NCBI RefSeq assembly: GCF_023078275.1
Contig: NC_062978.1
Location: 25,069,967 to 25,133,966 of the forward strand
DNA: 64,000 nt
From: Leguminivora glycinivorella
Lineage: Eukaryota > Arthropoda > Insecta > Lepidoptera > Tortricidae
Direction of reading: 5' to 3'
A program made the translations under genes and the position numbers. A model generated the notes under the pieces. It saw only the letters and a program-made list of their open reading frames with translations. It was not told where the DNA came from and searched no databases. Positions 44,145-54,079 of this stretch are shown one piece after another (position 1 is the stretch's first letter; each line of letters starts with the position of its first letter).

Positions 44145-44628
44145 GTATTTTATTAAGTCCCGTTATTTATTTTATTTTATTTCATTAGTAAAACACCTTT
44201 AATGATGTAATACCTACATTACTGATATAACTAGCAGCTTTTCTGCCTAAACGGCATTAAAACACAGTTTCAAAACGCTAAACACCAATTGAGGTGAACC
44301 CAATACTGAGTACTGGGTAATCATGGATGCTATTCCATTTGCATCTTAGACTAGTTACAGACTCGTGAATACCTGTTGAATTATTATCCTATTTAAAAAT
44401 TTTGTATATACCTATTCCGGAATCAATTTTGAATCTTTATTTTACGAGTTACTACCTAACTAATTTTGGACGCCATTTGTTTGGAAGACTAAAGAAACAA
44501 AAGTACGAGTATAAAATAGAAAAGAAGAACATGTATTGCCGAAACATACAGCTTGAGATACATTTAAAAAGAAAAGAAAAAGAGAGATCTTATAAACAAT
44601 TGCAGCTACAGTGTGTACGTGCTGCCGG
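44145..44628. other. Non-coding stretch
   Basis: Frames of 104 codons plus (44,402) and 123 codons minus (44,460) overlap each other and run through the MITE at 44,629, so neither is supported. Confidence 0.4.
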
Positions 44629-44765
44629 CATATTATACTTCCAATTTTTTCACTTATCCACGTGGATAAGACATCTGTCACTCTCACACTTGACTGACAT
44701 ACTAGCCAAAGCGTGACAGATGCTCTATCCACATAGATAAGTGATAAAATTGGACGCATAATACG
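44629..44765. mobile_element. Hairpin MITE with TIR CCAATTTTTTCACTTATCCA
   Basis: ATATTATACTTCCAATTTTT, CACTTATCCACGTGGATAAG and ACATCTGTCAC at the left are mirrored by GTGACAGATGCTCTATCCAC, ATAGATAAGTGATAAAATTG and GACGCATAATAC at the right. Confidence 0.75.
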
Positions 44766-44769
44766 CCAG

Positions 44770-45242
44770 CCAGACTCGTACAAAGCTAACCCTGGTTCGC
44801 AGTGAAGATCGAGTCGCCAAGTAGTGTGCAATGTGTGCCGATGACCGCACGTCAGACGCTAGCGTGAGGTGCTGTACTGACTTGATGACATGTTTTGTAA
44901 CGACCGTTGCTGCCAAATGTTGCAGAGTTTTGTGTATTGACAGCCTGCCAGGACAATGTTGCAGTGAAATCTTTCTATGAGTCAATATGTATAAGTATGC
45001 AAAAAACTGGACCTTAAAATTTCGCCAAGTAGTTCCCAATGTGAGTGACCTCTCATTGTGCATCGTACTCTAGTGTGAGGTAGATAATGTGCTTTGATGA
45101 CATTCTTTGTGATGGCCGAGGTTACCAAGTATTACAGAATTTGTCATAAAAATTGGCAGCCTGAGATAAAACTTTAAGCATACTTCACTCAAATTTGGAT
45201 AAAAGCCAATTGCTCAAAGGTTAACTGCATTTTTATCATGTT
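44770..45242. other. Non-coding stretch
   Basis: A 112-codon minus frame (44,725-45,063) has no domain and overlaps the MITE end. Not supported. Confidence 0.35.
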
Positions 45243-45243
45243 G

Positions 45244-45312
45244 TAAAATTAAATGATAGTATGTATGTATACCTAATAAAATTAAATGATAGTATGTATG
45301 TATACCTAATAA
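45244..45312 (+). repeat. Tandem duplication of 34 bp
   Basis: AAATTAAATGATAGTATGTA followed by TGTATACCTAATAA occurs twice in succession. Confidence 0.85.
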
Positions 45313-45327
45313 AGTTTTTTGCTATTA

Positions 45328-45527
45328 GGCATTTTCAGACAGCATACATTTCAATAAAAATATTGTGTTTGTTTTAATTACACAAACTTAATAATCTACA
45401 TTCAGAATGTGAAAAAAGAACATTTTTAGACAGATTTTGTTCTTAATTGTCGTCACAAAACTGACAGCTAGTTAATTTTCGTTAACAACTTACGCTAATT
45501 GGGGGGACCCAAATTCTGAAAATGCCC
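45328..45527. mobile_element. MITE of the GGGCATTTTCAGAA family with TA ends
   Basis: Left TAGGCATTTTCAGACAG and right CTGAAAATGCCCTA. Internal TTGTCGTCACAAAACTGACA and GTTAACAACTTACGCTAATT match the element at 10,314-10,669. TA on both sides fits a Tc1/mariner-type insertion. Confidence 0.7.
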
Positions 45528-45884
45528 TATAAGTCCTATAACTAAAAAGCTCTAAACTAACGCTACTAAACGGTGATCATGATCCTCTCAAATAAAGTTT
45601 CAACGTAAGTATGAGTTACAGTCATTTATTTAAAATGGTGTAATGTCAAACTAAATTGCGTTGAATCGCAATCAGTAATAGCGTGCCTATGCGCAATGGG
45701 CCACTTATGAGGAGCTTCTGCGCTGCTTATTATGCTATTAATCTTAGAAGTATTGAAGAGTCAGACCAAACTAATTTAACAGCCATTTGGGTAACATAAA
45801 GTGTTCTTTTTTTTATAATACGACATGGGGGAAACAAGTTGCTTGCGCAATGCCAGCAGAATTATGTGGGAATCTACCTTATTC

Positions 45885-46002
45885 ATAAAAGTTCACTAAA
45901 GTTATCAAGCCGATAAAGTTTGTTTGTCCCTTTCCGACGTATAGGTGTGATAGAAAGGGACAAACGAACTTAATCGGCTTGATAACTTTAGTGAACGTTT
46001 AT
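45885..46002. mobile_element. Hairpin MITE with TIR GTTCACTAAAGTTATCAAGC
   Basis: GTTCACTAAAGTTATCAAGC plus CGAT at the left is mirrored by ATCG plus GCTTGATAACTTTAGTGAAC at the right. The inner arms GTTTGTCCCTTTC and GAAAGGGACAAAC also pair. Confidence 0.8.
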
Positions 46003-46004
46003 AA

Positions 46005-46850
46005 TTTATAATTTCTATATAATTAATAACGTTTACTTGCGCAGTCTAAATTATCTGGGTCTAAAAACATTCAGTCTTACTCATATTTTGGCAGACGAAT
46101 CGAAAAATTTCCTACTATACATGTATATTTAAATTCTCCAGAACTTTAATATTCATTTGTTAGTAATTTACAAACTGCACTTCTGTACATTACCAATTTA
46201 TCTTTGAACGTCAATAACACTACTTAATCGTAATATCAACGACTTGCAATATATGTACTCGCTTTCGAGAGCAATTGGTCATGCTATAATCGAAAGTATA
46301 CATGCATATCATTTTTAACAACACCACTTTTAGTTTTACCTTTGCTGTGCCTTACATCTTTGTGTTAAGGTTTATTTTCATTCAAGTGTACGGTGGAAAT
46401 ACTCGACAGATTAGTTAATGATGTTTGCATATTTTGATTTATGTTATGTTTCAATAGGTATGAAAATTAATACAGTTGTAGACGGATAAAAAAAAGTGTG
46501 GAGAAATTTTTATCATCAAGATTTTTTTTTATTATTTTAGCAATCAACGCTGGCTATGCCAGTGGCAAATAAGCACACCTACTCGTAGTATTTTAAAGGA
46601 GTATAATAAGGAAGCCTGCAATATTTTAACAAAAAGCATCTTCTTTGAAGAACTCTTATTTAAATACTTGAGAAAAACGGGCACTTTCTGCTTTCACCAG
46701 AGAAAAGGATACCTACAATAGAATACAGTGAAATAATATTTAGGTAGGTACTCCTTATTGCACCCGAATGATGAAAGACACCAGTGACGTTGTCGCTAAA
46801 AGGAATCTTAAATTTTTCAGTTGTAAATAAATAAATATTATAGGAATTTT
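46005..46850. other. AT-rich non-coding stretch
   Basis: Nothing supported. Confidence 0.4.
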
Positions 46851-46857
46851 TACAGAG

Positions 46858-46902
46858 TCCCACGGTAAGCTCACGTAGTGCTGTGGGTACTCAGAGTTGT
46901 GG
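46858..46902 (-). mobile_element. Fragment of the lepidopteran SINE body
   Basis: On the minus strand CTCTGAGTACCCACAGCACT and GAGCTTACCGTGGGACTC match the body of the SINE at 48,499-48,690. Confidence 0.6.
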
Positions 46903-46953
46903 AAGTAAACTTAGCCGGAGTTGCTTATGAACTGAATAATATGTTTTTCTCAT

Positions 46954-47376
46954 CACTAGCTCGGAAACACGTGTTTTGTCCTTTAATACCAGCGGGTAAA
47001 AACGCATTTTATCCACTAGTGGTTAAAGTAATTTGACCTTGAATAAAGTCAAGGTCTACTAGTTTAAAATTGATAAAAGAAGGTGAATCTAGTAATAAAG
47101 ATGATTTACTACCTGTGGAACTACTGAAAGCAGTGATAAACGCATTTTTTGCGTTGTAGTTTCCTCGCTATAGTGAGGGGAAAAGTTTTGTGTTACACTC
47201 GGGTGCAAATGTATTTTACTTCTCGTGTGTTAAAAAACTCGCAAGTTCAGGATTTTATTCTCGAATAACTCGCTTCGCTCGTGGTTCAACTATAGAATTC
47301 TTTCACTTGCTCGTTTTTCAATTCCACACTCGGCGTTAAAATACAACTTTGCCCCCTTGTATAACAAATAACTATT
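46954..47376 (+). mobile_element. 423-bp dispersed repeat, copy 2
   Basis: Same orientation and same length as 16,830-17,252, differing by scattered substitutions. It begins CACTAGCTCGGAAACACGTG and ends GCCCCCTTGTATAACAAATA plus ACTATT. Confidence 0.75.
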
Positions 47377-47379
47377 AAC

Positions 47380-47764
47380 ACTGTCAAAAATTAATTCGCA
47401 AGACAAAAGCTATTAAGCTATCAATAGCCATTTTAAGTATAGCACCTACACTTTTCTACCAAACGATACAGGACCAGTATTGCAAAGAATAAAAAAATAC
47501 ATAAATAAAATAAATATTGGGGACACCTTAAACAGATCAACTTAATAACAACTTAAAAGAAACCCTCCTAACAACAATATTTGCCCCATGAACCTATTCG
47601 AAACGCCGTTTCTAGATCACAATACAAATCCGTAAATCACAATTATCTCAGAATACGTAACATTTTCTCCGCAATGTCATAACAATAAACACTGATTTAG
47701 TCATATCTGAACCGTGCCGGCCATTTCTAATGAATTAAACACAGCTACATTCCAAAATACAACG
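47380..47764. other. AT-rich non-coding stretch
   Basis: Nothing supported. Confidence 0.4.
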
Positions 47765-47870
47765 GTACGTAGCCAAATGCTCAAACGCTTACGATAAAAT
47801 CGTTATCGCAGCCTGTCTCTATCGCTCTTCTGTATTGACGCGATAGAGCCAGACTGCGTTTAGATCATCG
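47765..47870. mobile_element. MITE of the GTAGCCGAATGG family, diverged copy
   Basis: GTAGCCAAATGCTCAAACGC, then CTGTCTCTATCGCTCTTCTG and GCGATAGAGCCAGACTGCGT. The right end is lost. Confidence 0.55.
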
Positions 47871-47874
47871 TCTA

Positions 47875-48495
47875 GCGTCAACGGCGAACCCTAACATCTT
47901 AGCAACAAGATATACCTACCTTTGATAGTCAACACTGTAGACACAATACGGTTGAGTCCAATATCAAAAGAACCAGAGTAACATGACCTTGACAACCATT
48001 GAAATCTGTAAGAATTCGTAAATCGCATTTACTGGTATCCATCTAGCCCGCTGGTCATCAGAGCATCAACCCCACTTTCTATAGGCCGTTTACACTGATC
48101 TTCATTTATTCAGTCGATAACCCTCTCAACGCCGTATCTGAGAAATTTTTCAATAAAAAGACTACCGTAATACGTACAGATTAAGACTCATCTTTCGAGA
48201 TGATGCCGAAGAGATGCGATAGTTTTAAGGAGTGTCACAGTCAATTTAACGCGCACGCAACTTTGTACGCGATATTTAGAATTATAATTTGTTAATTCGA
48301 GTAAATTGATCATTATGTTAAAGCGAGGTATGCGCATGCGATTGTCTTTTGTTTTTGACTAATAAGTGTGGATTGGGTGTAACATTGTTGTCAAGAGACT
48401 TTGTGAACTGATTACTTTCTGGTTTGGGTAGTGTTTGTTTAATTAAATGGAAAAAGGAAGGAATAATTGGCCTGATGACAGAAACAAACAATCAA
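47875..48495. other. Non-coding stretch
   Basis: No gene or repeat supported. Confidence 0.4.
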
Positions 48496-48498
48496 GTA

Positions 48499-48690
48499 AT
48501 CACAGTGAGCACAGATATTTGTTCCTGAGTCATGGATGTTTTCTATGTATATAAGTATTTATATATTATATACTCGTATATCGTTGTCTGAGTACCTGCA
48601 ACACAAGCCTTCTTGAGCTTACCGTGGGACTCAGTCAATCTGTGTAAGAATGTCCTATAATATTTATTTATTTATTTATTTATAAGTAAT
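48499..48690 (+). mobile_element. Headless copy of the lepidopteran SINE with TTTA tail
   Basis: CACAGTGAGCACAGATATTT, TCCTGAGTCATGGATGTTTT, CTTCTTGAGCTTACCGTGGG and TCTGTGTAAGAATGTCCTAT, ending in (TTTA)n. The tRNA-related head is missing. Confidence 0.8.
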
Positions 48691-48719
48691 GGTTTCAAAT
48701 GAAAATATTTCCGAGGAAC

Positions 48720-48812
48720 TGGGACGGCTTTCATCAGGTCAACTGGTTTAGAGCACCATGGATTCGTCAATTCCAGAGGGTGCACGTTCAAACCCAGTCG
48801 GAACGTTTTTTT
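48720..48812 (+). mobile_element. tRNA-like SINE head
   Basis: GGTCAACTGGTTTAGAGCAC is A-box-like and GGGTGCACGTTCAAACCCAG is B-box-like, followed by a T run. It would lie in the intron just downstream of the exon at 48,872-48,947. Confidence 0.45.
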
Positions 48813-48871
48813 TTTTCATAAATATTGAAATATCTCGTACGTTTTTGCTTGTTGAAAAATGGAGAACATAC

Positions 48872-48947
48872 CTGAGTGGGTCGGAGAGCGCCGCCGATCG
48901 CCAACAGCGCGAGCGCCACGCACCACACCCCCGCACGCATCCTGGCG
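48872..48947 (-). CDS. Candidate first coding exon of a secreted or membrane protein (signal peptide)
   Basis: On the minus strand an intron-like end, TTTTATTTGTTGCAG, is followed by CGCCAGG and an ATG at 48,940. The next 23 codons end exactly at a donor, CAG/GTATGT (exon end 48,872). The peptide starts MRAGVWCVALALLAIGGALR. It has a basic residue at position 2, a hydrophobic core of about 14 residues, and small residues before a possible cleavage site, which is a standard signal peptide. The exon is very GC-rich (GC at third positions) while both flanks are AT-rich, and the donor is in phase 0. Later exons should lie at lower coordinates but are not recognised here. What the mature protein does cannot be said. 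Confidence 0.6.
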
Positions 48948-48981
48948 CTGCAACAAATAAAATTACAACCTTTATTATCTA

Positions 48982-49148
48982 CTAGCTTTTAGCGTTAAAA
49001 AGAGACAAAAGTAGCCTATGTCACTCTCCATCCCTTCAACTATCTCCACTTAAAAAATCATGTCAATGCGTCGTTCCGTTTTGCCGTGAAAGACGCACAA
49101 ACAAACAGACACACACACTTTCCCATTTATAATATTAGTACCTATGGA
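48982..49148 (-). mobile_element. Truncated small Helitron
   Basis: The minus strand starts TCCATAGGTACTAATATTAT, then AAATGGGAAAGTGTGTGTGT, and shares CATAGGCTACTTTTGTCTCT with 19,555-19,767. It ends AAAAGCTAG before T but lacks the GC hairpin. Confidence 0.7.
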
Positions 49149-49347
49149 TAAACCAAAGACATATGTAACTCCGTATAGACGGATAAAGTCTAAGAAAAAA
49201 AGTACCTCAAAGCCCTAGAGAAAAAGGTACGGTGGCCTAGATGGCGTTACACCTTTGGGGAACGCTCGGCTAGATGGCGCTAATATTAATATTTGACTTT
49301 TTAACACATATCAAGCTAACAATATGGGCCAAATTGTCAAAACTGAG

Positions 49348-49402
49348 GTTCAAAAGTTTTAAGCTTGTGTCGAGAGATGGCAGTCTATGCACTATGATTA
49401 TA
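49348..49402 (+). repeat. Dispersed repeat fragment, inverted partner of 38-96
   Basis: CAAAAGTTTTAAGCTTGTGT followed by CGAGAGATGGCAGT is the reverse complement of the sequence at the start of the window. Confidence 0.6.
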
Positions 49403-49404
49403 TA

Positions 49405-49878
49405 AATTTCCCGTGCGTAGGTCACCAGACACCCGGACAAGTTTAGTGGAAACCTTCTTCACAAATTGCTTGGTGTGTGATGACCATGGTCGAAATGTTA
49501 TAAAAAGAAAAAGCTTATTAAGTCGTTGCTTATCGAAAAGGCTTTTTATTCAATCGACGAATTTGTATTGTCTATGAAAAATGATCATTGATCCATAATC
49601 CATAGTCTAACTTATTATTGTTATAATTTAATACCTACTTATTATTGTTAATAATATTGATTATTTTTTAATGAACTGAATGACTTGTAAACTTGCAGTT
49701 ATTTACCAATAAATTTTGTATATCTGTTTTGAAAGCAAGTGCTTCAAATATGTACCTAGTTGTTCTTTAAAAATGCATATTTACGGCACTTGTAAAGCTG
49801 GGCGTTTTCAGCAGCAGTCTCTGGTTTCTGGGTGGAGCGCTGGACATAGGACGGGACGGAGCCAAGGTAAGGTATCCA
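49405..49878. other. AT-rich non-coding stretch
   Basis: Nothing supported. Confidence 0.4.
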
Positions 49879-50428
49879 CGCAGGTCTTATAGTAGCAATT
49901 TCAATTGCATCAGCACACTAACAATTCATACTCACGCAGGTCTTATAGTAGCAATTTCAATTGCATTAACAGTTAACACACTAACAATTCAAACTCACGC
50001 AGGTCTTATAGTAGCAATTTCAATTGCATTAACACACTAACAATTCAAACTCACGCAGGTCTTATAGTAGCAATTTCAATTGCATTAACACTCTAACAAT
50101 TCAAACTCACGCAGGTCTTATAAGTAGCAATTTCAATTGCATTAACACACTAACAATTCAATCTCACGCAGGTCTTATAGTAGCAATTTCAATTGCATTA
50201 ACACACTAACAATTCAAACTCACGCAGGTCTTATAGTAGCAATTTCAATTGCATTAACACACTAACAATTCAAACTCACGCAGGTCTTATAGTAGCAATT
50301 TCAATTGCATTAACACACTAACAATTCAAACTCACGCAGGTCTTATAGTAGCAATTTCAATTGCATTAACACACTAACAATTCAAACTCACGCAGGTCTT
50401 ATAGTAGCAAATTTCAATTGCATTAACA
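49879..50428. repeat. 56-bp minisatellite, ten units
   Basis: Unit ACGCAGGTCTTATAGTAGCA, ATTTCAATTGCATTAACACA, CTAACAATTCAAACTC. Ten head-to-tail units with only a few indels (an extra A in unit 5, a GTTAA duplication in unit 2). CAATTTCAATTG inside each unit is a small palindrome. Confidence 0.95.
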
Positions 50429-50725
50429 CTAGGCAAGCTCTACAGCTATAAGAACTACGTTTGTGTGAAATAGCGATAATGGCGTCCTGTCCCCTTTAGT
50501 ATGTTTTAAGTCTTCAAACGTTATCATAGCTCAAGTAATTTTATGTTCAATAACTGCCATATTTCAAGTTATTAAAACTAGATTAAAATAATATTCGATA
50601 TAGAACCTGTTTCCATCGCTCATATTTGTTGAACCTTTGCAAACCTTACTACCGCGACATAAGATATAGATTATTCGTTGTAACAGTTAGTGTTTCTGTT
50701 AGATGTATTATAACCAAGCCCTGCA

Positions 50726-51135
50726 GGCCTAGCCGAAGTGACAATCGACGCTACATGGCGAACGAAAAGCAGTCTATCTTTGTCGCGCCTCTGCAGAATA
50801 GCGACAGGGAGAGCTCAGCAGTTCTCAAAAAGTTTGTACAAAAATTAAGGAAAAAGTTAAATTTGTTTTTTTTTTATTCCTATTTTGCTACCAAGAGTTT
50901 TTTGATGAATTGAGATTTTACTAAGTTTATTTCGTCATTAAGGTTCGCTAGTATCTATATTTTCTTAATTATAACAATTATCCTTTATATATCTTACGAA
51001 AGTCGACTTAAATATACTCGTATTACTAAATGTTGGTAACAAAATAGGATCAATTAAAATTTGCTGACGTGGCTATGTACAAACTTTTTAAGAACTGTTG
51101 AGCTACGATACGCTTGTGACGTTGGCTAGGACCCT
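50726..51135. mobile_element. MITE (GCCTAGCCGAAGT subfamily) split by a second MITE
   Basis: The left part 50,726-50,815 (GGCCTAGCCGAAGTGACAAT to GGGAGAGCT) continues at 51,101 (AGCTACGATACGCTTGTGAC). Undisrupted relatives read GGGAGAGCTAGCTACGATAC (23,008-23,030) and GATAGCTACGA (22,873). Confidence 0.65.
50816..51100. mobile_element. 285-bp MITE with 4-bp target duplication AGCT, copy 2
   Basis: The termini are CAGCAGTTCTCAAAAAGTTT and TTTTTAAGAACTGTTG. AGCT flanks both sides (50,812-50,815 and 51,101-51,104). The interior is the reverse complement of 19,947-20,221. Confidence 0.85.
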
Positions 51136-51139
51136 GTTG

Positions 51140-52245
51140 GGTGAGTCAGAGCCCTACATTGGAGAGAAAACAGGATTTTCCTTGCGACATTAAAAACGAA
51201 CAGCCTTGCAACACATTATATAATTCAGGGAACTGAACCTAGATATTATACTGCACTACATTTTTTAAATATCCGGTAAAACATTTCTAATTAATAATTA
51301 TAATAATAGAAGGTTCTTTCCTGAATTCCTTTCACGCATATTGCACTGCAAATTCATTGAACCAAAAAGTTGCGTGGAAACTAGGCTAATAGACCATCGG
51401 TTTAGTTTTAGTAGGTAGTAAGAAAATTCTATACTTAGGTAAGTAAAAATATTTGGGGTTCGAAAATAATACAAACTAAATAAATTATGGAACTCCCGAT
51501 ATAGTTAATACGTTTAATTTGTTTTTTTAAGTAAGTGAAGTAATAGTATCATAACCGGATCCAAAGCTGTTGCGACATGAACATGTATTTTAGGACCACT
51601 TCTACAAAAATTTCATTTATTTATCACAAACTATTCTATTATACAAAAATCCCGCTTATTCAATGTGTCTTGAAATTAAACATGATGAAACAGTTTAAGT
51701 TATTATCACTAAATTACATCCCTAATTACGTATAGTTGACGACGTAATAATATCCAATCCTTGTCCAGTTTTTACGAATATTTCACAAATATAATTATAA
51801 GTGTTGACTTGTAAAATAATTACTGTGCTAGCATTAAACCACATATTTGTAGTTTGTCAAAATATTCAGATATTTTACCGCTCGCTCCGACCGCTATTTA
51901 AGGCATGTTAAGAAAACTTAATGATAGAAGAATTTCATAACAGGGCACACGCGCTATTCATACATTTTTCAATATATATATTTAAAAAAATGTTACATGG
52001 GTAGGACGTAGCGTAGCCAAAGTTATAATGATATGGCACGCCTATAAAAACTTTTTTAACAAATACCTACTTTAGATAATCGAGAAACAAAGTAACACAC
52101 AGAAACAAAGGTCCCGCGTCTGCTCAGGGAAGGAGAAAAAGATTTTTTTTATGCCTAGGAATTTCACGATCTGCCGGATTCTACAATCTGTCGTTAACAT
52201 ACAGTAAGGATTACATTCTTAGCTGAGCTTCCAGACGTAAAACTA
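51140..52245. other. AT-rich non-coding stretch
   Basis: ATGCCTAGGAATTTCACGAT near 52,151 shares its first part with a motif near 11,806. Otherwise nothing recognised. Confidence 0.4.
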
Positions 52246-52249
52246 TTGA

Positions 52250-52700
52250 AGGTTAGAACTTGAAATATGGAAATAATCCGAAGTCAAACATCGTTTTCAG
52301 TGCAGATGGTGTTTTTTGCCCGCAAAGTGGTCACTTTTTGTCAGGTCGAAACTTCGGAGGGTCATCAGTAGTGAAAAACGTCGTACGATACACGTGCGAA
52401 AAGAAAATTGTTTACTTCCTTATTTTCGCATATCGTGGTGTACTATTTCCTTACACAAAAGAGCATTCCATAAAGTCATTAACTATTCTGTGCTTCTAGC
52501 CTAATCGATTCGCTCCTCCGCACACAGAATTCACAAGTTGACCAATCAGCAGGCAATTAGTTACTTCACCGGCCCACATGGCAGCTGACCGGGGAAAGCA
52601 AGCGTTGCAAGTGCAGTGCGTGACGTGGAATGCATCGGAGGCGAATGCAAATATGAGGCGTGTTCGGGAAAAGTAAAATTAAAAAATCTTTAAGAGGCCT
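52250..52700. other. Probable old repeat with an internal hairpin, then a GC-richer patch
   Basis: TGCGAAAAGAAAATTG and TTATTTTCGCA (52,400-52,437) form an inverted pair. TTGACCAATCAGCAGGC (inverted CCAAT at 52,538) is followed by 130 bp of GC-richer sequence. No exon identified. Confidence 0.35.
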
Positions 52701-52703
52701 TTG

Positions 52704-52790
52704 ATACGAATTGATAGGGTTAGTTTGGGGATGCTATAGGGTTCTGTGTTAGGGCCGACGTTGTTTATTTTCGTTTACGTGTGTGATTTC
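52704..52790 (+). pseudogene. Relic of reverse transcriptase motif B
   Basis: The frame reads RVSLGML, a stop, then GSVLGPTLFIFVY. In LINE RTs this block is normally the V-S-L-G-V-P-Q-G-S-V-L-G-P-x-LF box, so a TAG has replaced the glutamine codon at 52,737-52,739. It is only about 28 codons long and is cut off by a CT microsatellite (52,788-52,811). This is a very short remnant of a LINE insertion. Confidence 0.6.
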
Positions 52791-52820
52791 TCTCTCTCTC
52801 TCTCTCTCTCCTCAGCATTA

Positions 52821-53066
52821 TTATTCCCATCTGATTTTGGGGTCTGCTTTTCCTGTCCTTTCCTTCCACTTCGCACGATCAGACGTGTCGTCGACTGAAA
52901 CGTCGCAGGCTCTCATGTCCTTTGCTATGGTATCTGCCCATCTCATCTTCGGTCTTCCTCTTCCTCGGGACCCAGCAATGCTCAGATCCATAGCAACGTT
53001 TCCTATGTACTCAGGAGGTCTTCTCTTCACGTGTCCATACCATGTGTGATATTTTAAAAATATCAC
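52821..53066 (-). pseudogene. C-terminal relic of an RTE-type LINE ORF2
   Basis: An 81-codon minus-strand frame contains WYGHVKRRPPEYIGNVAMDL, then GRGRPKMRWADTIAKDM and DRAKWKERTGKADPK before a stop. This is the familiar ending of lepidopteran RTE-clade endonuclease-reverse transcriptases: GHV-x-RR, the GRGRPK-x-RW box, then DRAKW. The catalytic RT and endonuclease domains are absent, so only the 3' end was copied. Downstream, on the minus strand, lies CCCCAAAATCAGATGGGAAT, the usual start of the RTE 3' UTR, followed by the GA microsatellite at 52,788-52,811, which serves as its tail. Confidence 0.8.
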
Positions 53067-53069
53067 TTT

Positions 53070-54010
53070 TTTGAATGACTAAAATCTAGGATAATAGGTA
53101 ATAAGCCGCTACTTTCCTAAACAATCTCGATATAGGTACTCATTTGTTACGGTCATAAACTAGTATATATTATTATTCACAAAATAGATTCGTTTTATAC
53201 TCTGGTTACGGTTTGTAACCCACTGTTGTTGTAATTCTTGTCTATACTACTGTACTAAAGCCTTTACGAGATATATTATGTTCTATAACAATATTTACAT
53301 ATATCTTTGTACTTCCGAGCATTGTACTGTTTTAAATCTATTACTGGTTATTTACAGCGACATAAAATGCATAGGTACAGGTACTATTTTGACATGTGAA
53401 ATTGCTAAGATTATAAATTCATAAATTTTACTGTCTTCATTTAACTTGTTATAAAATTAGTGAAAGTTAAATTTTAGACATTGTACACAGGTCTATGAGC
53501 ATGCTAAATAATAAATGTTTATGTACATGTCATCTTTACTTTGCGTTTGATTAATAACGACGAGACTAATGACGTAATTAATGTTGAGGTTTGTGGTTTG
53601 TGAAGATATTAACTTTCCTATAAAAAATCAATATTAACAAAAATATTTTTAATGAAAGGAGTAGGTAGACATTTTTGGTTCCCGTTTGTAATTTACTTCA
53701 CTTACTAAGTAGTATGTTCATTATAAATAGTGACTTTTTAAAAATAACTAGTGACTTAGAGCAAAGACAACTAAATATCTGTATCAGTTTAATATCAGTA
53801 ATTATATACGGGCCAGTACTTTCTCCGTTTCCTTCCAGCGATACCAGTTCACTTCGCTTGGCGAGTGCAACATGTCAAGCTACTGATATAGAATACTTGG
53901 GCCCGCATCCTATTATGTGTAAAATATGTCATATATTAATAATTGGACTCTACACTAACAGTGCTAAGCTTAAAAACACTTGCTACATATAAAAAAGCCC
54001 CTAACACTGA
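53070..54010. other. AT-rich non-coding stretch
   Basis: A 105-codon plus frame from 53,675 lacks motifs and a credible composition. Not supported. Confidence 0.35.
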
Positions 54011-54015
54011 TAAAA

Positions 54016-54075
54016 GAGATTAACATTAATAGGAGGATCCAACAGGGTTGTATGTTAGGCCCAACATTTTAAATA
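54016..54075 (+). pseudogene. Second relic of reverse transcriptase motif B
   Basis: Reads INRRIQQGCMLGPTF and then a stop, resembling the R-Q-G-C-x-L-x-P-x-LF box of LINE reverse transcriptases. No other domain remains, so this is a minimal fossil. The chance of a false match is real given the shortness. Confidence 0.4.
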
Positions 54076-54079
54076 AGTA

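Noticed and set aside
44402..45063. Frames of 104, 123 and 112 codons on both strands
   Set aside because: They overlap each other, cross a hairpin MITE and show no domain, signal peptide or splice context.
49879..50428. CRISPR-like array
   Set aside because: The whole 56-bp unit is repeated without unique spacers, and the DNA is eukaryotic. It is a minisatellite.
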